From the NCBI GenBank assembly GCA_946902875.1, contig OX336355.1:7957347-8021346 (forward strand): 64,000 bases of DNA, given 5' to 3'. The stretch is from Nematopogon swammerdamellus (lineage: Eukaryota > Arthropoda > Insecta > Lepidoptera > Adelidae). Of this stretch, positions 55,016-64,000 are shown one piece after another. Position numbers and translations under genes: made by a program. Positions within the stretch are counted from its first letter, which is position 1, and each line of letters opens with the position of its first letter. The notes beneath the pieces were generated by a model. It saw only the letters and a program-made list of their open reading frames with translations. It searched no databases and was not told where the DNA came from.

Positions 55016-55542
55016 TATATATAAGTTCTTTCAAAATTAGTTAATAGTACGCTAAGGGGGGGTTCTGTATCGTAAATAAATCACTTTTGAGGAACAAAGA
55101 TTTTTGTTTACAAAAAAAAATTTATAATAATGTAAAATGTAAAAAAAAATTCTTTTCTTAATCGTTTCAGTTTCATGCCAGGAACAAAAAAGTCTTCCAA
55201 CACATAGATCTCTTTCTTTCAGAAATTGTGAAAACCACAATTTTAGTATTATTAGTATGGAATAGAAAGAATTTGATTTTTTTTGCCAACTTACACGTGT
55301 TACATCAAAATGGTATTGAAGACTTTTTTGTTACTGTTATGAAAATGAATCGATTAGGCTATAAAAATCAACCACATATTTTTTTACATACATACATTTT
55401 CATACATAAAAAACATTTTTCATAAAAAAAGCCCAAGGTCCAAAAAATTTTATATAGGTTTTACTCCCTATATGATGCAGAACCCCCCCCCCCCCCCCCC
55501 CCCGTAGCGTACTATTAACTAATTTTGAAAGACCTTATATAT
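55016..55542. mobile_element. About 525-bp MITE with poly-C/poly-G ends
   Basis: CTTTCAAAATTAGTTAATAG followed by TACGCTAAGGGGGGG is mirrored at the right end, where the G run appears as C23 at 55481-55503. The arms differ in homopolymer length. The interior is AT-rich without a convincing frame. Confidence 0.65.
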
Positions 55543-55818
55543 TAAGATCACAATGAAGTGATACTTACCTATGAAATGAGATGCCATCACTTTTCCCAAT
55601 ATTTTTGGTATGATTTTTGCAATATCGCATCGCAACACACAACCGGGCATAATGACTGGCGCGATGCGAGCCGCAGACGGACGGCAGCGAGCGTGCGGAC
55701 GGCGCGTCCGCCGCGTTCGGTCGCTCGCGAGCTACTAGTCTCAAGAGGGTCCCTCCGCGTAATGGTTACTCCACCGCGGTGGAGCGAAGGCTGTTGCCCG
55801 GGTAAGAGGTCTAGTAGA
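55543..55818. other. CpG-rich islet at 55650-55760
   Basis: GCGCGATGCGAGCCGCAGAC...GGACGGCGCGTCCGCCGCGT is a local GC island. The 96-codon frame across it is Arg/Thr-rich and looks like composition only. Possible small regulatory region, unproven. Confidence 0.3.
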
Positions 55819-55927
55819 ATACATGATACGTCATTGGCATTGAATTAGAACTTGCGGAATTTTCGACATGTCCAAGCGGTAGGTTATATATAATAATACC
55901 TACCTATGGCAATGACGTATCATGTAT
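55819..55927. repeat. 109-bp MITE with ATACATGATACGTCATTG ends
   Basis: Perfect 18-bp inverted ends at 55819-55836 and 55910-55927. The same motif (ATACATGATACGTCATTG) appears once at 7941, inside the 3.1-kb repeat, so it is a recurring element. Confidence 0.6.
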
Positions 55928-56296
55928 ACCTATGGATGAAATTATACAATAAACAATTCGTCTGGGCCACAGAACAATCATCTGCGGCCGTCTTCATCCA
56001 GTCGGCCGCCTTTGCTCGCGGACTGAAAGTGACGTCGTATCGTATTTTCTCTGAAAGCAGGAAAATGTTTCAGAAAGATGATCCCTGATTATCGGCCCTC
56101 GTGTAGGACTCACCCCAGGGACGCTCTCGCGCGTCGTCAGTACGTCAGCGTGCTAGAGAACGTGTTTGCTCGAGTTCTCTTGATTAGTTCTTTGTGAGTT
56201 TGTGCCAGCTAACGATTGACTATTCTGTCAATGCATTGGGTGTATTGGTACACGATTGTATTATGTAGCCGTTTATCCCATTAAATAAATGCTAAG

Positions 56297-56603
56297 TGCC
56301 GTGCCGGCTACACTGAACTGGACGGAAAACACGACCTATTTACATAGCCGCTTCGACCGACCTTTCATTCAGTGCGGTGGTGGTATCAATCTGGACGAGT
56401 TATTACCACCTACTAAGGTAAGAAAGTCCATTCTTAACCTACCTACCTACATACCTAAAATTCTACGTGATATCCGAACCAGGGCCCGCCTCAACGGTCG
56501 AGCGGTCATAATCGTACATATAAGTTCTGACCGCGCCCGGGTATGCTTAATTATTTGATCGGACGTCGATTCATCGCATCACCGAGCTACCGAGGTTGGC
56601 AAT
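56297..56603 (-). mobile_element. SINE with tRNA/5S head, lacking its A tail
   Basis: On the minus strand: GCCTCGGTAGCTCGGTGATG A box, a decayed 5S-like piece, GTTCGGATATCACG B box, then the body to GTGTAGCCGGCAC. The 3' tail past the body is missing. Confidence 0.65.
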
Positions 56604-57038
56604 TTTAGAAATCTAGTTTCAATTGTATATACTTGCGCAGGTGAGACATGTGCTGGCTACAACGCAGAGTGTGTGCATATACATAGATAACTTAGATTAT
56701 GCTTGCATAATTATGGCTTGTCTTGTACAAACATCGACCCGAGTTGTGCCTTAGTAGGGCTTCCGCAGCTAGCGATAAGCCCAACGTACTTCACTCGTCG
56801 ACTATGCTCCCTATTGATTGCACTTTCCTGGAACATTGGCTAATTTCGTTGGCCCTTGTGTGGTTTCCTTGTGAAATATTAGATCTCTCTCTGGAGGCTC
56901 CGATCGTTCCAGGAAAAATCGGAAGATATTAAGAAGTTATGATTGGGAGACGAACGACTTTTTGTATGATATCGACAGCGATGATAATAATAATATGAAG
57001 TATAAACGGAACTAATTCCGTCGTGTCACTAAACATGT
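56604..57038. other. No gene seen
   Basis: No repeat or coding feature could be supported. A short frame around 56723-56932 has no motif. Confidence 0.3.
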
Positions 57039-57398
57039 CAGCCTCGGTAGCTCGGCGGTGCTATGAACGGGTGTTATATCGTCGAAGTTAAGCACACCCG
57101 GCGCGGTCGCACTTTTGATACGTGACTGTTGAAACGTGCCGTGGTTCGTATTCCCCGCAAGTCCCTTCAGTTACCTAACTATAGGTGGTACGGTTCGTTC
57201 CGTCCGGATCGGTAACATCGCACTGAATGAAGGTTGGTTGTCTTGAAAATAGGTCGTGTTTTACGTCCAGTTCAGTCTAGCCGGTACGACCGAAGCGATC
57301 AGCCATGGCGCTTCGTTCATCAGGGTGTGATGGGTTGATATCACCGGTTGTAATAGGTGATGCAGCCAAAGGTGTTAAAGTCTCCATGAAAAAATATC
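57039..57398 (+). mobile_element. SINE with tRNA/5S head and clear 5S box-A match
   Basis: GCCTCGGTAGCTCGGCGGTG is followed by GTCGAAGTTAAGCACACCC and GGCGCGGTCGC, which corresponds to the 5S rRNA internal promoter box A and the region after it. A decayed box C and B box, the usual body and a short A tail follow. Confidence 0.7.
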
Positions 57399-57889
57399 TT
57401 TGAATCATTCTGAGAGTTATTCAGGTAGACACTACTGACAAACAACATTTCAGAATACCTTAATTCGGTACACATAAATTAAAAAATTACGCACTTCCCA
57501 TACACATTTTCTTCCTTTATTTTACCCCCTTAGGGTTGATTTTTCAAAATTGTTTCTTAGTGCCACGAGTCCTTAGTGCTCATCAGTATATAAGGAACTC
57601 CTATGACAAAATGTAATTTTTAATACGAATTCTTTTGGATATTAATTGGAGTAAAATCTGCAGAGAAACGCCACTTTTGTAAGTAATTTGATTAGCATTT
57701 TTTTTTCCAAGTTCTCAATCAACGTTCGAAATTGCATTAAAAGGCACACGATTGTCAAAACCATAGACTCAAGCCTTTGATCTGGGCTAATCTAATATTA
57801 CTTATCAGGATTATCCCGAGTATCATGAGATGCTGCGTTTGGAGACTCTATGTATGATACTAAAACTAAATTGACGATTTTCAGATATC
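57399..57889. other. No gene seen
   Basis: AT-rich, with no recognisable coding or repeat structure. Confidence 0.3.
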
Positions 57890-58145
57890 TTTTCTGTATA
57901 TATGTATGTATGTATGTTCCTCTATAACTCTTAAACCGATCATACGAATTCAATGAAACTTAGTACAAGCACATTTTACTATACAAACAAACAAAATTCA
58001 GTTCCGGTTACGTTAAAATGTGGCTCTCATACAAACCTAAATTGTTCCGCGCTCCGAAATAAATGTACGGTAGCGGGCTTACTTACTTTCTTCTTTTTAA
58101 ATACGAATTTCACGCGAGCGAAGCCGCGGGCAAAAGCAAGTGGAC
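57890..58145 (-). repeat. Lepidopteran GCCCGCGGCTTCG repeat
   Basis: Minus strand: CTTGCTTTTGCCCGCGGCTT, GCTCGCGTGAAATTCG, TATGAGAGCCACATTTTAAC, then TTGAATTCGTATGATCGGTT and a TACATACA run. The family is the same as 19113-19260, and 61600-61790 is a related copy. Confidence 0.6.
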
Positions 58146-59394
58146 TAATAAAAATATGAATATGAATCCTGCTACGCGCAATCGAGCCTAAGGGGCTAGT
58201 AGTAATTACTTCGATTCTCGTAGAGGGCCAACCAACGCACTGCAGAGTGCTCGCTAACTTCAATAGTATCGTATTTATTTCGAAAGTGGGGCTCACCGCG
58301 CGCGGCACGCACGGTGCGGTGGCCCAAGTGTCAATCAGTTATTTTCGAGTGCTAACATTTTGGGGCAACACACGCCTCGCTTGGATCCCCCTGTCACTGA
58401 CACCTCGCTCGCAAACATTTGATGCCTCTCGCTGACACAACATGGCCAAAGAAATTCCCAGCCAACTATGGAGTTTTTGTACTGTACCCGTATATTAAAA
58501 TGCTCTACCTACAGATATTTGGATGTTTTATTTTGTATGAAAAAAATATTTAATAGGATAGAATAGAAATTGTTTAAACATATAAAAGAACAATAGATTG
58601 ATTAAACATACACAGATTAACAATAATACACAGGGAAGCAAAATAACAGTAGCATGACAAGGCGGATTTATCACCATAAGTGATTTCTCCTAGTCAACCT
58701 TTGGGCGATGAGAGTAAGTGAAGAAGAATATACGCAAGGGTAGTACAACATTAGGACAGGAAAATAATTCAAACAAATTTTGTATGAAAAAAATTAAGAG
58801 AAAATTAGATTTTATACTTCAAATGACTTGGGCCTGAGGAATGTATTGGTAAAATGTCCACTGTACTTTATACATTTTGTATTCAATCTGCGACTGTCTC
58901 TCTCTTTTCGCTTTAGAAAATTACTGAAACTGATTCATATTTGCATGGGTTGGTTGGTTGGCTTTTGGTACAGAGCAGAGCAGCGATCGGCGGCCACCTA
59001 CCCCCAGCCGGCCACGCGCGATTTTTCTTGCTCTGTAACCGTAAAAAATAGCCGTAACTATATATCTACGTGTGATTTCTAAATTTTTTCTTCGACTGAG
59101 TTTATAAAATAAAGTAACGCGTGCTCTTTAGATCACCTGTGAACTTCAAATATTGCACCAATGCACCGACTTATAGGTTTATAGATTTACACGCAAGTCG
59201 TGACCCGCATAAACCCTTGAATGAATGAAAATTAAATATATGTATTATGTACTTTATTGCTCACAAAAAACTTTACAATTAAGGCGGACTTTATGCCTAG
59301 AGGCTTTTAATTCTACTCTACCAGTCATGCATGGGTTTGTGGATAAGGTTGATGGATAGTGCGAAATACATTAAAGACAAAAATATACCGTACC
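58146..59394. other. No gene seen
   Basis: Moderately GC-rich to about 58440, then AT-rich. No family or coding motif was recognised. The 84- and 93-codon frames look like chance. Confidence 0.3.
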
Positions 59395-59880
59395 GTACCG
59401 TGTGGGGCCGGTACTTAAAAAGAATAGCCTCACTGCATCTCTCCCCGTGCATGTCGTAAAAGGCGACTAAGGGATAAGGACATGATGCCGTGCTAAAGGG
59501 CGAGGGCATGGTACTTCCACCGAGTCATGTAGCAGGTGGGTCTTCGTGCCTTACTTGCTGCTTGATCGATTGAATCTTGTTCGAATAATTTGCGAAACGT
59601 GGTGGTCGGTGTTGTGCTGTAATTTACCAGAGTTCTTGCAGCACAACACCGATTGCTCTGCTTACCCCGATTGTCGGGATTCAGCGTGTGTGATATGTAT
59701 GTACAAAAATATGTAATAATAACACATAAATACTTACATATATACATTTAATACATATATACTTACAGATACACATACATAGTCATATATATGTTCGTGT
59801 ATACATGTATAAATATATTCATACATAATGCAATTTATATACAAACGAAAACACACATGAAGACATTATGAGCTTGACCC
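59395..59880 (+). mobile_element. Full-length SINE of the second family with TACATA-rich tail
   Basis: CCGTGTGGGGCCGGTACTTA head and GTCGTAAAAGGCGACTAAGG, then the second-family module (GATGCCGTGCTAAAGGGCGA ... TTGTGCTGTAATTTACCAGA ... GATTGTCGGGATTCAGCGTG) to about 59705, and a long degenerate ATACATA tail to about 59880. Compare the inverse copy at 52540-52873. Confidence 0.7.
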
Positions 59881-60404
59881 AATCTATCTACCTCCTTTTT
59901 AACATACATATAATATCATTGGATTGACCGCATTATGTTTCTTTCAACGAGATTTTTTTTTATTGATACGCGAGACGCTTGGCGCCATCAGCATGGATTG
60001 TTGAGCCGACGACGCCCAAAAGCATAAAAGAAAATAAACCAAAATAGCAACAGAAAACAAAACGTTCTTAGGTCGTAGTAAGTCACTACTACCGATTACA
60101 AATAGCCCTACTACGTGAGTAATGAGGCGACTGGCGACTCTAGCACCGACTCTACTTCACGAGCGGCTTATCGCGCGGCGCGCCGGCGACAAAATGTTTG
60201 TAGTACCTACCACGTGCGATTAGATAAGCAGAGAGCGTTGCCACAAGACCTAACAACCTTTGCTCTACGATAAGCTAATTAATAAACTTCTTACAGTTAA
60301 ACTCTTTATACCTAGAGCGCATTCCTTTATACCAGGCAGTGGTGCCCATACTTCTCTCAATGAAGATCTCCCTAAAAAAAATTAAAGGTTGTGAGATCGA
60401 CACT
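59881..60404. other. No gene seen
   Basis: Short GC-richer part at 60120-60200 and AT-rich DNA elsewhere. Nothing could be assigned. Confidence 0.3.
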
Positions 60405-60740
60405 TGTACCAAATGTCATTTTTAAGTTTCCGTATCCCGTACGGAAGCCTATTACTAAGCCTACGCCGTCTGTCTCTCTGTCCGTCCGTCCGTCTGTCCG
60501 AGGGCTGTATCTCTTGAACCGTAATAGGTAGCCCGTTGAAATTTTCACAGAATATGTGAAAATTGTACATGTATAATACATGTTATTATGGCGGATATAA
60601 CAAGAAATAATAAATAATAGAAAAAGTAAAAAATTAAGGGGGTTCCCATACAAGAAACGTGTTTTTGTTTCAATGTTTTTTTTTTGTGGTGCGGAAACCT
60701 CGGTCAGCGAGTCCGACTCGCACTTGGCTGGTTTTTTTTG
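60405..60740 (-). repeat. Lepidopteran GAGGGTTCCGTA interspersed repeat
   Basis: Minus strand: AACCAGCCAAGTGCGAGTCG, a decayed CGAGGTTTCCG, the TTGAACCGTAATAGGTAGCC motif shared with 15937-15965, a GTCC microsatellite (60478-60500 on the plus strand) and the ACGGGATACGGAAAC end. Confidence 0.65.
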
Positions 60741-60947
60741 TTACTAGTCCTGTAAGGACTTGATACTAGTCCTTGTCCTCCCGGAAAATTTTAGTCGCAT
60801 CAAATATGATGAATTTCTTTGATGTTTCTACAATTCATTTCTTGCTCTACATATTTTCAGCGATCGACCTAAAAGCCTCTTGCGATCGACCGTTTGGGCA
60901 CCACTGTTTTATACAAATCTTTCGGAAGTACTCTTTTATATTATACT

Positions 60948-60986
60948 CAAAGAGTTTGTATTACGATACGTAATACAAACTCTTTG
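60948..60986. repeat. 39-bp perfect palindrome
   Basis: CAAAGAGTTTGTATTAC and its inverse flank a 5-base centre (GATAC). It lies 15 bp left of the mariner derivative at 61001 but is not part of its ends. Confidence 0.6.
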
Positions 60987-61000
60987 ATTATATGATTATA

Positions 61001-61596
61001 AAGGGGTTTTCAATAGGAACGCTTGAACTTTGACAGCGTATAGCGGCCATCTTGGAAAAGTGACAGCTGTAAAATTTGGCGGGAATACATATTTAGTCGT
61101 GACATTTCACCATGGAACGCTACACGCTTGAACAATGCGTAGAAATTGTTAAAATTTATTATCAAATTCAGTTTTCTGTTCGCCTAACATTCCGTCCTAA
61201 CATTCGTTCTTCGATAACATTTGTCATCTCGCGTGGTGGCGACATCAACTGGCCACCGAGATCGTGACTTAATACTGCTCGACTACTTTTTGTGGGGTTA
61301 CGTGAAATCTCTGGTCTATGCAGACAAGCCACAGACAATTGTCGCCCTGAAGGCCAACATAACTCGAAGAAGAAGGTCATTAAATTGAGTCCCAATTATG
61401 CATAGATGTCGTCGAAAATTGGTCCACCAGGATGCACCACCTAAAATGGGGTCGCGGCAGCCATTTGGATGAAATTATATTCCATGCATAATGTCATCGA
61501 ATGTCCTTTAAAATAAAATAAAAATTGTGGCAATATCACATAAGCAGGTTGTTTTATTTAATTTCAAAGTTCGAGCGCTCTTAATGAAAAACCCTT
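61001..61596 (+). mobile_element. 596-bp deletion derivative of a mariner-type element
   Basis: Ends AAGGGGTTTTCAATAGGAAC and inverse (right end imperfect), with TA duplications at 60999-61000 and 61597-61598. It retains the first 18 codons of a transposase (ATG at 61112, MERYTLEQCVEIVKIYYQ). After a large deletion the C-terminal block follows with DYFLWGYVKSLVYADKPQT, the region around the third catalytic acidic residue. The frame has a TGA just before the block and cannot give an active protein. Confidence 0.75.
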
Positions 61597-61599
61597 TAC

Positions 61600-61790
61600 T
61601 AGCTGTGCCCGCGGCTCCGCCCGCTCTCATATTTGATTTCTCTGCTAACCTCATAAGCCATTTAAAGTGATGAAAAGTAGCCTGTATAATTGATGGGAAG
61701 AACCAAGCTATCCGTAGAAGCAAACTGTATTAAAATCGGTTCAGTGGTTCTCAAGTTATAAGCGGACAGACAAACATACAGACAGAAAGC
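61600..61790 (+). repeat. CTAGCTGTGCCCGCGGCT repeat
   Basis: Starts ACTAGCTGTGCCCGCGGCTC, contains AAGTAGCCTGTATAATTGA and TTAAAATCGGTTCAGTGGTT, and ends in an ACAGACA-type run. A relative of the repeats at 19113 and 57890. Confidence 0.55.
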
Positions 61791-62214
61791 AGACGTTGGA
61801 TTTTATTAAAGGTAAGGAAGCATGTAATTTTTGGGTTTCCGTACCCTGTAACTGAACGTATTCGCGTTAAGTCCAGCGTATAGCGATGCATTCCATACCC
61901 AGTGCGCGTTTTGCGGAGGCGGAAAAGGTACGGCGGATTCGCGTCAAACAGCTCCTCCGAGCACTCTTCTTGTTATTGTTGAGCACCATTGTTTTATCCT
62001 ACCACCTGTCAAAGGACACATAAAGGGAAGTGACTTACAGTTTGACAAGTTATCCGTAATTCGATGAGAAAGGAACCGGTGCACACCGACGTAGGTACCT
62101 AGCTAGATCTCAATCTAACACATGTTTTGAAACACCTTTAAATGGAAGTATTTAATGGACTAATAATCCAGGCTTTAGTGGGCAAAAGTACCAGTTTTAG
62201 ATTTTTTTAAATAT
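61791..62214. other. No gene seen
   Basis: No coding or repeat feature could be supported in this stretch. Confidence 0.3.
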
Positions 62215-62575
62215 AATCCGGTATGGGTTGGCTGAGTCGGAAGTGCCAAAGCACATAGTCCGACCAGCCTATATCACCTCCGAGAAGGTAGGTGTCATAC
62301 CGGAGACTTCCCTGAATTGCTAGCTATACTGGACTAGAGGAGAACACAACCGAGGATGCTATGCGGTCATCTTACATCCAGCACGGTGGTACCAACACCC
62401 AGTCGAAGGGACCTACAGTTTTACACCGGTTCCGAACGGTGAAGCAGCAGGTGTAGGTATGCGCGTGTATTTTTTTCGTCTGAAAAACTCATTGGTACAC
62501 GCCGACCGGACTCGAACCTCGGACCTCTCGCATGAGAAGCCGATGCCCAAACCACTCGGCCCACCCCTGTGCCCT
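62215..62575 (-). mobile_element. tRNA-headed SINE
   Basis: Minus strand: GGGTGGGCCGAGTGGTTTGG (A box GGCCGAGTGG), GCTTCTCATGCGAGAGG as an anticodon-arm-like hairpin, and the B box GAGGTTCGAGTCCGG. It resembles a Ser/Leu-type tRNA. The body follows, with GTAGGTCCCTTCGACTGGG and GGTACCACCGTGCTGGA, the last part resembling the body of the 5S-headed SINEs, then a short A-rich end. A fragment is at 39577-39660. Confidence 0.7.
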
Positions 62576-64000
62576 TTAAACGCTACTCATGAAGCAGTCG
62601 ATGTCATGAAGGCCCTCCCTCAGGGTCCAGTGAGGAAATATTATGGAAATATGTATACTGGCGTAATGATAAATCTCAAAGAGGTATGGAAATAAAAGGG
62701 CTCATAACTCCTCAAGCTGTAAGTCAATTTACATAATTCTCTTTTTATTAGGATGAGGCCTAAAGATAATATTCCACTGTGAAAGCAAAATGCTAAATAA
62801 AATTGTTACTCTGTTTAATATAACTCAATAAACTTGACGTTTGTCTGTCTTCCCTCGTCTTCCTGATGGCTGTTGGTCGTCCTTGTGTCTTGTTTCACTA
62901 CTTATGTGATTACTACCTATTTGCAATTTTCAAGTTTATGGACGAATAACTACTTACTAAGGAATTCTGAAGAAATCAATGAAATGAAAATTTTATTACG
63001 ATAAACATTGTGATACAATTGTGCATACACACATGCATATTGATACAATTGACAAAAAAACTAACATTTAAAAAAATGGTTTTAAACAAACGCAAACTAA
63101 AAATAATAAAAATTATTAAATAATTGAGTTGAAGGCTTTACAAAAGCACACTTAAAATTTATAGATGAAGCCCTTTTATGCTTTTGTACAGCCTTCAACT
63201 CAATTATTTAATAATTTTTATTACCTTTATTTTTAGTTCTAAGTAGGTAGTCATTTTTTTTAAATTAAACCTGTCTTAACACTGACCGCTATATTAGTTA
63301 TCCCCGAAAACTGTATTATAATAATATAGGAAGCAGTACTTCCACACAAACACACTAAGGTGTCTTCAATACACGTGTATTCACATTTACTTGCGGTTAT
63401 GTACCTAGTAATTATTCTAATTATCTACTTTTACATTATTGCACAAAGTGGTTCTTATAAAACCCCTCTCATTTGCAATGAAAAATAATCTCTATAATTA
63501 ATATATATTGATGTTAGTAATTGACTAATCACTAATCAGATCAGTCACGCACGAACTAAAGAAATCTTGCTATTTAATGTTCTATTAATGTATTGAATGA
63601 ATGAATCTTTCAGTAACTGGCAACAGTAACATCAAATCTTCCACTTTTGTCTTCTTCTTCGCTTCTTTCACCTTCGGGAGATATGCCAGATTGTATACGT
63701 GAACATTGTATGTAAATAGGTTGATCCCTTTTATATTTATATGAACACAGGTACCTACATACATACACAAACGACAGGCTTTGCATTTTATTATATTCAG
63801 GGATCTGTTTATTTACTTTCGAAGTTTTTCCTTTTCCTCGAAGTCATACATAACAAACTACACTTGTCATTCCTCGAAGACATCTTACAACTTGTAATAC
63901 ATACCTACGCAAAATGTGATGTTTTTCATTAAAATCTTAAAAAAATTGAGGCAGGGTTATTTATAGTGTATAAAATTTTCTCGCGGAAGTGTTATTTTTA
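62576..64000. other. No gene seen; hairpin at 63104-63223
   Basis: AT-rich to the end of the window. Apart from the hairpin MITE I see only short frames without motifs. Confidence 0.35.
63104..63223. repeat. 120-bp hairpin MITE
   Basis: TAATAAAAATTATTAAATAA then TTGAGTTGAAGGCTTTACAA on the left is mirrored on the right with few mismatches. The loop is about 25-30 bases. Confidence 0.6.

Overview
This is a eukaryotic, AT-rich, transposon-dense window, most likely from a moth or butterfly. The evidence for Lepidoptera is indirect: TACC/GGTA microsatellites, several interspersed repeats typical of Lepidoptera (the CCAAGTGCGAGTCG...GAGGGTTCCGTA repeat, the GCCCGCGGCTTCG repeat) and SINEs with a 5S rRNA-like segment. 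Host coding sequence is sparse. Only two candidate host exons stand out. One is a minus-strand exon for a mitochondrial-type protein at 2127-2560. The other is a CpG-rich plus-strand first exon with a signal peptide at 16946-17048, whose following exons are not visible and presumably lie beyond a very long intron.

The rest is a nest of mobile elements, several of which can be delimited to the base by target-site duplications (TSDs). From left to right: the 3' end of a reverse-transcriptase/restriction-like-endonuclease retroelement (392-1612); two non-autonomous P-superfamily elements (3330-5347 and 8882-10134), each with a perfect 8-bp TSD and a THAP-domain first exon; a 250-bp MITE with an 8-bp TSD (8108-8357); a Transib-type element (10572-14460) with CACTATG ends and a CGCCG TSD, rebuilt as a 1.5-kb-armed foldback around a broken transposase N-terminus; a 3.7-kb DNA element with about 575-bp inverted ends and decayed coding remnants (18138-21804); and a second retroelement on the minus strand.

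The centre of the window (23176-38529) is the most striking object. It is a 15,354-bp palindromic unit with 5.7-kb inverted arms that look identical, starts with 5'-AG, and is flanked by a 6-bp direct repeat CACGAT. It sits inside the minus-strand retroelement reading frame, which stays open across the site once the unit and one CACGAT are discounted. AG termini plus 6-bp TSDs are the signature of Polinton/Maverick elements, but no polymerase, integrase, ATPase or capsid gene is visible. Each arm instead carries a single-BIR inhibitor-of-apoptosis-like gene with reiterated promoter/leader copies, an unrecognised 101-codon gene, and a Tyr/Ser/Pro-rich frame. The core contains a 2,289-bp direct duplication.

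Right of this, 40633-42632 is a second foldback, mariner-type (TA TSD), again keeping only a transposase N-terminus. The remaining 21 kb holds modular SINEs, hairpin MITEs, a mariner deletion derivative with both ends and TA TSD (61001-61596), tRNA-like sequence and long stretches in which I see no gene. A recurrent theme is the loss of transposase catalytic regions and their replacement by inverted copies of the 5' end.
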